Assembly: GCF_041060425.1 (NCBI RefSeq) | Contig: NZ_JAULBC010000002.1 | Location: forward strand, 372,001-436,000 | DNA from: Danxiaibacter flavus | GTDB taxonomy: Bacteria > Bacteroidota > Bacteroidia > Chitinophagales > Chitinophagaceae | Reading direction: 5' to 3' | DNA length: 64,000 nucleotides | In this document: positions 52,532 through 60,508 of the stretch, in pieces | Position numbering within the stretch: the stretch's first letter is position 1 | Layout: every line of letters starts with the position of its first letter | Notes under the pieces: model-generated | What the model saw: only the letters and a program-made list of their open reading frames with translations | The model's database searches: none | Told to the model about the DNA's origin: nothing | Position numbers and translations under genes: made by a program

Positions 52532-55450
52532 ATGAGTAACGGACAAAAAGATCAGATTAAAAAAACTATTATATTACCGGTAGAGTCGAAGGGAAAGAAA
52601 AAGGACAATACTGAGGCCGGCTTGTTGATAGATTTTACCGGACCAAGGGACCAGCCGTTTAAAATAGCCTGCGTCCTGGTTAATGAGGTGAATGGTCACA
52701 GGGAAATCAAATCCCTACCGCTTACCAGTAACTCATTGCGGCATTATAAAAATCTCCCAACGGAGTTAAGGAGAATACTTTCGGGTTTTACCAGGGAAAA
52801 CATCCAGCTCAAAACCAGTCAGCTAATGGATGATTTCTTTACTGTTGATCCGGCGGAGCCGAGCGTTGTGAGAGGTGTAAATGCTTATTTACGCAATGCT
52901 TTCGCTTATATAAAACCATTCAATTTATTGCTTAAATGGTTCCATCAGTCAGTAGACGAATTACTGTTAACCACTTCGGCAATAAAGCCCGCATCGTTTA
53001 GCAATTTTAAACCTGAACTTTCTTTTGAGCTGATAAAAACTAACAGCAATATGCTGCGCCTGGTACCGCTGATAACAATCAACGAAGAAGTTTACCCGGT
53101 AACAGATTTTAAAAGAAGGGCTTTTTTGCTGCAAAGTAAAAATGAATTTTTTACGCTATCGACGAAAGACGCCGAAATGCTGGATAAATTTCCCGATGGC
53201 TACAGAGATGCCCAGCCAGGCGGAGAAGACGATTTCATTAAACACCAGGTATTGCCTTTAACGGAAGAATATGCTGTTAACCAGAGTGTGCTTTTTGATA
53301 AACGGATAATTGAAGAACAGCCAAAAGCCCGCATTCACCTGGGAGAGCTTAATGGCAGTTTTCTAATGTTAACACCAAAGTGGCAGTACGGAGAATTTGA
53401 AATTGATAACGACAAGGCGGATACTGTTACCCAAACAACCAGTGACGCTATTTACGAAATAAGACGGGACCGGAATGCTGAAAAAGAAATTACCGCATTT
53501 ATAAAATCGCTGCATCCAAGGTTTGAAAAACAGCAGAACGATTATTTCTACCTACCCTTTAGCGAAGCTGAAAAAAGCCAATGGTTTGTAAAAGCATATC
53601 GCAAAATGGCTGATAAAGACTATGCGGTATTGGGCATGAGTGATCTGAAGCATTTCAGGTATAACACCAATACGCCGGTTTTCTCCATTGAACAAAGTGG
53701 CAACGGAATTGACTGGTTTGATCTTAAGATCGAAATCTCTTACGGTGACCAGTCCGTTACGCTGGCAGACCTGCAAAAAGCGATCGTTAACAAACAGACT
53801 TTTCTCCTTCTTAAGGACGGTTCTCTTGGTGCCATTCCCGACGAGTGGATAACCCAATACGGTTACCTGCTGAAATTTGGGAAAATTGAAAAAAACAGTA
53901 TCAGGCTTTCCAAATTTCACTTGTCGCTTGTAGAAGATGCAAACATCACCAGCAAAGGCAAAACCAAAAATTTTGTTGAAGAGTATCGAAAAAAATGGCA
54001 CCATCTGCAAGAGAACAAGCACAACATTTTCGCTGTTCCGCAGGAAATAAACGCATCGCTGCGAGACTACCAAAAAGCGGGTTTTGAATGGATGTGCCTG
54101 CTGGACGAAATGCAATGGGGCGGCTGCCTTGCGGATGATATGGGTTTGGGTAAAACACTTCAAACCATATCTTTTCTTCAATATTTGTGTAACAAGTATG
54201 CGAGTGAAACGCATCTTGTTATTTGCCCCACTTCTTTGATCTATAACTGGGAAAATGAGCTGAAGAAATTTGCGCCGGGTCTTGACTATTACATTTACCA
54301 TGGAGCCAACAGAACGTTTAATGAAGATGACTTTACCAAACACAAAGTGATCATTACAAGCTACGGAACGATGCGAAGCGATATTGAGAAGCTGTCGTCA
54401 CTTTCTTTTGGCTATATTGTTTGCGACGAAAGTCACGTCATTAAAAATCCGGCATCATTAATGGCAAAAGCTGTTCTGCAATTGCAGTCAAGGAACCGCA
54501 TTATTATCAGTGGTACACCAGTTCAAAACAATACGTTCGATCTGTACACCCAAATGAATTTCATCAATCCTGGTTTACTTGGTGGTAAAGAATTTTTCAA
54601 GACAGAATTTGCCAACCCGATTGATAAACAGGCCAACAAAGAAAAGTCAAGCCAGCTCCGTAAGATCATCTTTCCTTTCTTATTAAGAAGAACGAAAGAA
54701 CAGGTGGCGAAAGATCTTCCTGCAAAAACCGAAATTATCCTCTGGTGCGAAATGGGTGAAGAACAACGGAAGATCTATGATAATCTGAAGCAGTACTACC
54801 GTGAAAACCTGCTCGGCAAAATTGAAGAAGGCGGCGGACTTGGCGCCAATGCAGTTTTCATTCTTGATGGTCTTACAAAGCTGCGCCAGGCGTGTAACGC
54901 ACCGCAATTAATAAAAGACAGCGATTCAGGTTCAAAAGAATCAGTTAAGATACAGGAGCTGCTTTCTGAGATTGAAGAGAATACGGGAGATCATAAGGTA
55001 CTTGTGTTTTCCCAGTTCACAGGTATGCTTAAATTGATTTCGGAAAAGATGCAGGAAAAGAATATTCCTTATCTCTATCTTGACGGAAGCACCAAAGCAG
55101 ATGAACGGCAGCAGCTTGTTGAACGTTTTCAAACCACCGATCATGAAAAAATATTTTTGATCAGTCTTAAAGCAGGTGGCGTAGGTCTTACACTAACGGC
55201 AGCCGACTATGTGTACCTTGTCGACCCATGGTGGAACCCGGCAGCGGAGCAACAGGCGATAGACAGGACACATCGCATAGGACAGCAACAAAAAGTGTTT
55301 GCTTACAAAATGATCTGTAAGGATTCAGTAGAAGAAAAGATACTGGCGCTTCAACAGAAGAAGAAAAGCCTGTCCGACGATCTTATCAGCGAAGATGCCG
55401 GTTTTGTAAAGTCACTGAGTGCAGAAGACATCGACTTCCTTTTCAGTTAA
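52532..55450 (+). CDS. SNF2-family DEAD/DEAH helicase
   Basis: A 972-residue helicase-like ATPase. The N-terminal 480 residues are a bacterial SNF2-associated domain. Walker A DDMGLGKTLQTI is at about 533, DESHVIKNP (motif II) at about 631, ISGTPVQNN (motif III), LVFSQFTGMLKLISEKM (motif IV), LISLKAGGVGLTLTAADYVYLVDPWWNP (V) and DRTHRIGQQQ (VI) at about 910. Such enzymes move along double-stranded DNA and remodel bound proteins, perhaps RNA polymerase. The start is the ATG at 52532. Confidence 0.95.
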   Translation: MSNGQKDQIKKTIILPVESKGKKKDNTEAGLLIDFTGPRDQPFKIACVLVNEVNGHREIKSLPLTSNSLRHYKNLPTELRRILSGFTRENIQLKTSQLMDDFFTVDPAEPSVVRGVNAYLRNAFAYIKPFNLLLKWFHQSVDELLLTTSAIKPASFSNFKPELSFELIKTNSNMLRLVPLITINEEVYPVTDFKRRAFLLQSKNEFFTLSTKDAEMLDKFPDGYRDAQPGGEDDFIKHQVLPLTEEYAVNQSVLFDKRIIEEQPKARIHLGELNGSFLMLTPKWQYGEFEIDNDKADTVTQTTSDAIYEIRRDRNAEKEITAFIKSLHPRFEKQQNDYFYLPFSEAEKSQWFVKAYRKMADKDYAVLGMSDLKHFRYNTNTPVFSIEQSGNGIDWFDLKIEISYGDQSVTLADLQKAIVNKQTFLLLKDGSLGAIPDEWITQYGYLLKFGKIEKNSIRLSKFHLSLVEDANITSKGKTKNFVEEYRKKWHHLQENKHNIFAVPQEINASLRDYQKAGFEWMCLLDEMQWGGCLADDMGLGKTLQTISFLQYLCNKYASETHLVICPTSLIYNWENELKKFAPGLDYYIYHGANRTFNEDDFTKHKVIITSYGTMRSDIEKLSSLSFGYIVCDESHVIKNPASLMAKAVLQLQSRNRIIISGTPVQNNTFDLYTQMNFINPGLLGGKEFFKTEFANPIDKQANKEKSSQLRKIIFPFLLRRTKEQVAKDLPAKTEIILWCEMGEEQRKIYDNLKQYYRENLLGKIEEGGGLGANAVFILDGLTKLRQACNAPQLIKDSDSGSKESVKIQELLSEIEENTGDHKVLVFSQFTGMLKLISEKMQEKNIPYLYLDGSTKADERQQLVERFQTTDHEKIFLISLKAGGVGLTLTAADYVYLVDPWWNPAAEQQAIDRTHRIGQQQKVFAYKMICKDSVEEKILALQQKKKSLSDDLISEDAGFVKSLSAEDIDFLFS

Positions 55451-55502
55451 TTGATATGGTAACCTTAACTTAACATCATCCCAAATGGAGATGGGCCAAA
55501 GC

Positions 55503-55540
55503 TGACAGCAGAAAGCTAATAGCTGACTGCTAATAGTTTT
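55503..55540. repeat. AGCTGAC/AGCTAAT array before the oxidoreductase
   Basis: The words AGCTGAC, AGCAGAA, AGCTAAT, AGCTGAC and TGCTAAT lie just upstream of the oxidoreductase start. Orientation is start-proximal as before nuoE and nuoH. Confidence 0.6.
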
Positions 55541-55574
55541 GAATTTTGACTTTTTACGCTTTATTTTTGAACCC

Positions 55575-56651
55575 ATGAGCAAGAAAATTAAAGTTGGTGT
55601 TGTTGGCTATGGTATCTCGGCCAAAACATTCCATGTTCCTTTCCTGATCAATTCCTCACATTACGAAATAACAGCAGTTTTAGAAAGGCACAGGTCCGAT
55701 TCAAAGACATTGCTGCCTAATGCAACCATTGTACGAAGTTTTAGCGAACTGGTGGCTATGAAGGATGTTGACCTCGTTGTGATAACCACACCCAATGAAA
55801 CACACTTCCCCTATAGCCTTCAGGCATTGCAGGCAGGCAAACACGTGGTAGTGGAGAAACCTTTTACCAACACAAGTGAAGAAGCATTGCAACTGGCCAA
55901 TGCGGCAAAACAAGCAGGTAAGGTTTTAAGTGTTTACCAGAACAGGCGATATGTTTCCGATTTTCTTACAATAAAGGAAATACTTGACAAGAAACTGCTT
56001 GGCGAAGTGCACGACTATGAAGCACACTACGACAGGTATAGAGCTGAAGCCCGCCCCAACGCCTGGAGAGAACAAAAAATGGCCGGAAGTGGAATCTTCT
56101 ATGATTTGGGAGCTCATTTAATTGACCAGACATTGTATCTTTTCGGACTACCTCAAATGGTTACCGCTGATATCCGCATGCAGCGCCCACACGCCAAGGT
56201 GGACGACTACTTTGACGTGCGCCTGGACTACGGCTATTTACGTGTTACATTAAAAGGCGGTATGCTTGTAAGGGAACCTGGCCCTCGCTATATGATACAT
56301 GGTTACAACGGCTCTTTCATAAAGTACGGAGAGGATCCACAGGAAGCTTTGCTAAGAGCCGGTGAATTGCCAACAGGAAAAAACTGGGGCGAAGAATCTG
56401 AAGACATCTTCGGTTTATTGCACACAGAGATTGATGGCAAGATCATCAAGGAAAAATATCCATCAAAAAGAGGTGATTATGGTCTCTATTACGAAAATCT
56501 CTACCAGTCTATCGCACATCACAAACCTGTACTGGAAAAACCCGAACATGGTTACAATACCATTAAAGTAATTGAGCAGGCATTTGAAAGCAGTCACAAA
56601 AAAGCTACGGTAGCATGTGAAGGCTTGCTGGATGTAAGCTACACGTCATGA
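55575..56651 (+). CDS. Gfo/Idh/MocA-family oxidoreductase
   Basis: From the ATG at 55575 (MSKKIKVG) the protein has 358 residues; a further 12 codons to 55539 are open but not needed. The Rossmann domain has VGVVGYGISAKTFHVPFL, DVDLVVITTPNETHFPYSLQALQAGKHVVVEKPFTN; the catalytic lysine is in EKP. The C-terminal alpha/beta substrate domain includes FYDLGAHLIDQTLYLFGLPQ, with the usual GxHLID catalytic His. It oxidises a sugar or inositol-like substrate with NAD(P). The stop is inside a GTTGTAA array. Confidence 0.93.
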   Translation: MSKKIKVGVVGYGISAKTFHVPFLINSSHYEITAVLERHRSDSKTLLPNATIVRSFSELVAMKDVDLVVITTPNETHFPYSLQALQAGKHVVVEKPFTNTSEEALQLANAAKQAGKVLSVYQNRRYVSDFLTIKEILDKKLLGEVHDYEAHYDRYRAEARPNAWREQKMAGSGIFYDLGAHLIDQTLYLFGLPQMVTADIRMQRPHAKVDDYFDVRLDYGYLRVTLKGGMLVREPGPRYMIHGYNGSFIKYGEDPQEALLRAGELPTGKNWGEESEDIFGLLHTEIDGKIIKEKYPSKRGDYGLYYENLYQSIAHHKPVLEKPEHGYNTIKVIEQAFESSHKKATVACEGLLDVSYTS

Positions 56652-56840
56652 GTTGTAAGTTATACGTGATACGTTGTACGTTTTTTATGGAGAAGGATTT
56701 GTTTTAGCTAAATTGTTGTGACGCACATATCATTCGCTTTGATGAACGTACAACGTAAAACTTATAACGTATAACTTCTTCCTCGCTTCAATGAACGTAC
56801 AACGTAAAACTTACGACGTACAACTTATAACGTATAACGT
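56648..56840. repeat. Inverted ACGTTGT arrays with an internal duplication
   Basis: The forward arm 56648-56686 (GTTGTAAGTTATACGTGATACG, TTGTACG) begins in the oxidoreductase stop. The reverse arm 56745-56840 has two copies of about 42 bp (TTCGCTTTGATGAACG then TTCGCTTCAATGAACG, each followed by TACAACG and AAAACTT words) and ends CGT-ATG at the next gene's start. Confidence 0.8.
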
Positions 56841-58094
56841 ATGAAAGTACTACTAATACTACTCCTTCTTCCTTCCATCCTGTTTGCACAATCTGATACT
56901 ACACAAAAGATTATAGCGGATAGAAGCAACAGTGTAGAGCAACAAAAAAAACCTTATGTCATTCTTATTTCAGCAGATGGCTTCAGGTATGATCTTGCAG
57001 ATAAATACAATGCTGAAAATCTAAAGCGGTTAAGGAGCAATGGTATTGCCGCAGCATCTATGAAACCATCATTTCCATCGCTTACTTTTCCCAATCATTA
57101 TACGATAGCAACAGGTTTGTATCCTTCACACCACGGACTGGTTGATAATACTTTTTACGATAAGAAAAAAGATATCACTTATTCCATCGGCAATCGCAAA
57201 GCGGTTGCGGATAGTTCCTTTTATGGAGGAACGCCACTTTGGGTATTGGCAGAAAAACAGCATATGATCTCCGCCAGCTTTTACTGGGTTGGCTCAGAAA
57301 CAGCCGTGCAAGGCGTGAGACCTACCTATTATTACCTGTATAATACAGATATCGATATTGATACGCGTATAAATGTTGTAAAAAACTGGCTTACATTGCC
57401 TGAAGAAAAACGTCCGCACTTAATTACGTTTTATCTTCCGGAAGTAGATCATGAGGAGCATCTGCATGGCATCGAAAGTAAAGAAGCGTTAGATGCGGTG
57501 CAGTTTGTTGACAACGCAATTGGCAAGATGGTGCGCACGCTGGATTCTCTGCAATTACCCATCAACTATATCTTTTTATCAGATCATGGCATGGTGGAGA
57601 TTGACACAGTAAACAGTATTCCTCTTCCGCCGGCCATTGATACCACCAAATTCGTTGTACCTAATGGTGACGTAATACTGCATTTGTATGCAAAAGATAA
57701 AAATGATGTAAAACCAACCTATGAGGCATTGAAGCAACAGGCTAAAGATTTTGCTGTGTATCTGCCTGATGAAACACGCAAGGCCTGGCACTATTCTTCA
57801 AAAGATGATCTGCATGACAGGATTGGCGATATAGTGCTGATACCTGCTTTCCCTAAAATATTCAATATAAAGAACAGGAAGAAATTAATGCCAGGCTATC
57901 ATGGTTTTGACAATGATATGCCGCAAATGCAGGCTACGTTCTATGCGTGGGGACCTGCATTTAAGCAACATCTAATCATCCCTTCTTTTGAGAATGTAAA
58001 TGTTTATCCGTTCATTGCGAATATTCTTGGTCTTAAAATAACGGATAAGATAGATGGCAACTTTAAAGTCCTGAAAAATACACTGGCCAAATAA
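56841..58094 (+). CDS. ENPP-like nucleotide pyrophosphatase/phosphodiesterase
   Basis: A 417-residue secreted protein (signal ending LPSILFAQ). The alkaline-phosphatase fold shows LISADGFRYDL, PSFPSLTFPNHYTIATGLYPSHHGLV with the nucleophilic Thr in PSLTFPNH, and FLSDHGMVEID for the second zinc site. The usual EEPDSSGH motif is replaced by YLPEVDHEEHLHG, which may alter a zinc site or the substrate pocket. Family members split phosphodiester or pyrophosphate bonds of nucleotides outside the cytoplasm. An intrinsic terminator follows the stop. Confidence 0.9.
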   Translation: MKVLLILLLLPSILFAQSDTTQKIIADRSNSVEQQKKPYVILISADGFRYDLADKYNAENLKRLRSNGIAAASMKPSFPSLTFPNHYTIATGLYPSHHGLVDNTFYDKKKDITYSIGNRKAVADSSFYGGTPLWVLAEKQHMISASFYWVGSETAVQGVRPTYYYLYNTDIDIDTRINVVKNWLTLPEEKRPHLITFYLPEVDHEEHLHGIESKEALDAVQFVDNAIGKMVRTLDSLQLPINYIFLSDHGMVEIDTVNSIPLPPAIDTTKFVVPNGDVILHLYAKDKNDVKPTYEALKQQAKDFAVYLPDETRKAWHYSSKDDLHDRIGDIVLIPAFPKIFNIKNRKKLMPGYHGFDNDMPQMQATFYAWGPAFKQHLIIPSFENVNVYPFIANILGLKITDKIDGNFKVLKNTLAK

Positions 58095-58130
58095 ATAAAA
58101 AAAGATCGTCGTAATGGCGATCTTTTTTTA
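58095..58130 (+). terminator. Intrinsic terminator after the phosphodiesterase gene
   Basis: AAAAAAAGATCGTC and GGCGATCTTTTTTT pair with one mismatch around a short loop, followed by T-rich sequence. It lies immediately after the TAA stop of the phosphodiesterase gene. Confidence 0.8.
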
Positions 58131-58150
58131 TGCTCTACCCTATTTACCAG

Positions 58151-58468
58151 ATAGCCTGTATGGCTTTAAGTATAACAGAGGCCCCAACATCCAAAGCCCA
58201 TATTATTCGTAGGACATTACCCCCTTTTATTTGGTTAAAGCCCTAACGGGCTATGAGGGTCCTGATCCGATCATTTCTATTGAGCTTAATTCCCTACGGG
58301 AAAAATAGCTGTTATAAATTCTGTCATTGGCACATGATGTCGACGAGTGTTTTGGTCAATCACAGTTAAAAAGAGATGATAGTACATTCTTTAACATAGC
58401 CCGTAGGGCTTTAAGTTCAATAGAAATCCTTACATACAAGATCGCTATTGTCCGTAGGACATTAACCC
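58151..58468. repeat. Two copies of a ~73-bp element with palindromic ends
   Basis: Copy 1 (58151-58223) and copy 2 (58396-58468) share TAGCCCGTAGGGCTTTAAG at one end and TATTGTCCGTAGGACATTA at the other, with a divergent middle. Between them are AGCCCTAACGGGCT (58239-58252) and TCCCTACGGGA (58291-58301). The plan resembles other short palindromic repeats. No gene is seen in 58131-58608. Confidence 0.7.
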
Positions 58469-58558
58469 TCGGGTAAAAAAATAGTCAATAGCAAAAAAGC
58501 AACTTTGAAGATTAACCAGGAACATTAGATCGGTTCCCAATCATTTAAAAGGTTACAT

Positions 58559-58610
58559 CTTTCACCATTCACTATTCACTATTCACCATTCACTATTGAC
58601 TAATAAAATC
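58559..58610. repeat. CATTCAC array at the DinB stop
   Basis: On the minus strand GTGAATAG, GTGAATGG and GTGAATAG words follow the DinB stop within about 15 bp. It is the stop-proximal orientation of the CATTCAC family (also after nuoB and the LytTR gene). Confidence 0.65.
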
Positions 58611-59220
58611 AATTCGCCGGAAAACCTGTCGTATTCTTCACTTCCACTATCTGCAATGTGTGGCGTTTGGTGTGTGCAGCCATAAACAAGTATGCCTGAT
58701 CTTCATCAATAACACCTAATACAGGATTTTTCACAAACATATCTCTCAGGTTAGTTTGCGAATTCTTTACAAAGTCAATGTTCTCATCACGCTGTTTTAC
58801 GAAAGCATTGATAGCATCCATTTTAGTCGGGAATTTACCGGTTGGCTTCAGCATATCAGGCGCTTGCGCTTTATGCGAACGATCAGTTATCATTTGTATG
58901 ACCTGTTCGTCAGTCACCTTTATCAAGTTGTGATTCATTGAATCGGACATAGGTTGAAGTCCGCTTTTTATAAACTGCGGAATAGCCTGTTCAGACAGAG
59001 CGATATGTTCCATACATTGGCGGATGCTCCACCTGTCGGGAGCGGCTTTAAAGTCAAGTTGCGCGTCACTCAGGTCTTTCACATTGTCAAGGAAAAACTG
59101 CTTGGTTTCCTCCATATAATCAAGAAGCATTTTTCGATCTTCCTGACGGTTTAAAACTTTTGGTACAACAGTGAAAGACATTATCAGCAAGGCGGTAATG
59201 GCGTATGCAAACTTTCTCAT
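58609..59220 (-). CDS. DinB-family protein with signal peptide
   Basis: A 203-residue protein with a hydrophobic N-terminus (KFAYAITALLIMSFTVVPKV) that may be a signal peptide or anchor. The body is a DinB four-helix bundle: LLDYMEETKQFFLDNVKDLSDAQLDFKAAPDRWSIRQCMEHIALSE with the first metal His, and MAAHTKRHTLQIVEV with the HxxxH pair. Members bind a metal and include thiol-dependent transferases. It probably acts in the periplasm if exported. The stop adjoins a CATTCAC array. Confidence 0.87.
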   Translation of the reverse strand: MRKFAYAITALLIMSFTVVPKVLNRQEDRKMLLDYMEETKQFFLDNVKDLSDAQLDFKAAPDRWSIRQCMEHIALSEQAIPQFIKSGLQPMSDSMNHNLIKVTDEQVIQMITDRSHKAQAPDMLKPTGKFPTKMDAINAFVKQRDENIDFVKNSQTNLRDMFVKNPVLGVIDEDQAYLFMAAHTKRHTLQIVEVKNTTGFPAN

Positions 59221-59386
59221 ACAAATTGTTGAAGGTTAATTAATTAATCAGTTGAAAAATAAGAAGAAAGCCTGCTAATTGCAAGTGTAATTATTAAACG
59301 GCAGAAGAATAAAATTGGGTTATCGCCCGGTTTAAGGTTGAAATAAACTAACGAAGGTTAAACGGTTATTACAGGCTACGGGTTTG

Positions 59387-60493
59387 CTACTCTTCTATTT
59401 TAACGTAAGGATGATTGGGCACAGCGAGCTTAAATTGTGTACCTTCTCCATAAACCGAATGCACCGAAATTTCTCCGCCTATTCTTCCCAACGCTTCTTT
59501 TACGATATACAAACCAATGCCGAGCCCGGTTACATCGTTGGTACTGCGGAAGAACATTTTAAATATATTATTGAGGTACTGTTCAACAATGCCTATACCG
59601 TTATCCTCTATAAGAATGATGGCTTTCTTTTCATCAACCTTTACGTCTATTCTTACCCATTGTACATCTTCACTTGCCTTTTGATACTTAACAGCATTCG
59701 AGACAAGATTATTGAATATAACTGAAAGCCTGAAAGCATCCCCCCTGAACTTTGATTCCTGATCAACATTAATATTAAACTGAATGTTGCGGTTCTGCAT
59801 GCTGCAGATCTCCACTATTTCATTCAGCATAACTTTAAAGTCAATGTCCTCATATTCATCTTCAACACGTATACTTTTATAGTACTCAATGATCTTCTGA
59901 ATAAACCCGTCCATTCTCTTTACACAGGTTTCAATCATATTAAGATACCCGTTAGGGTCCTGCACACTGTTTTCCATGTGGGCGAGATTTAAAATGCCCA
60001 TAATGGAAGCCAACGGGGATCGAAGGTCGTGAGATGTACTGTAAACAAACCTGTTCAGCTCATCATTTGTCTTTTCAAGTTCGGTGATCTTATCTTTCAA
60101 TTGCCGGCGTGTGATAAAAATTTCATATGCATTCTGTATCGCATTCTTTAACTCCAGTTCATCCCATGGCTTTTTAATGTACCTGTAAATCTCACCTTTG
60201 TTAATCGCGTCAACAATTGCTTCTGCGTCGGTATAGCCTGTAAGCAACATCCTTATTGGTCCCGGAAATGCTTTACGAACTATCTGAAAAAATTCAACAC
60301 CGGTAGACTGTGGCATCCGCTGGTCGCATATCACCACATGTACATCCGTATCATTTAAAATGCGTAATCCGTCAGCGGCGGAGTTCGCCGTATATACTTC
60401 AAATATTCTTCTGAAACTGGCCTGGAAAGCAAGCAGGTTGTTGCTTTCATCATCCACATACAGGACTTTAATCTTTTTTTCGGAATTGTTCAT
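59387..60493 (-). CDS. Receiver-histidine kinase hybrid
   Basis: A 368-residue protein with a receiver domain first (D14-D15, phospho-acceptor D57 in VVICDQRMP, T85, K108) and a histidine kinase second (HisKA with H155 in STSHDLRSP; HATPase with NNLVSNAVKYQ, LIEDNGIGIV and GLGIGLYIVKEALGRIGG). The receiver may be a phosphate source or switch for the kinase. It lies 15 bp after the 7TMR-DISM kinase gene, the last of four tightly spaced genes. The likely flow is from the membrane kinase to this protein. Confidence 0.92.
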   Translation of the reverse strand: MNNSEKKIKVLYVDDESNNLLAFQASFRRIFEVYTANSAADGLRILNDTDVHVVICDQRMPQSTGVEFFQIVRKAFPGPIRMLLTGYTDAEAIVDAINKGEIYRYIKKPWDELELKNAIQNAYEIFITRRQLKDKITELEKTNDELNRFVYSTSHDLRSPLASIMGILNLAHMENSVQDPNGYLNMIETCVKRMDGFIQKIIEYYKSIRVEDEYEDIDFKVMLNEIVEICSMQNRNIQFNINVDQESKFRGDAFRLSVIFNNLVSNAVKYQKASEDVQWVRIDVKVDEKKAIILIEDNGIGIVEQYLNNIFKMFFRSTNDVTGLGIGLYIVKEALGRIGGEISVHSVYGEGTQFKLAVPNHPYVKIEE

Positions 60494-60508
60494 GCGGTTA
60501 CTGGTTTT

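Noticed and set aside
53552..54343. 263-codon frame opposite the SNF2 helicase
   Set aside because: It lies within the helicase coding region; its length reflects codon bias on the other strand, and its translation resembles no protein.
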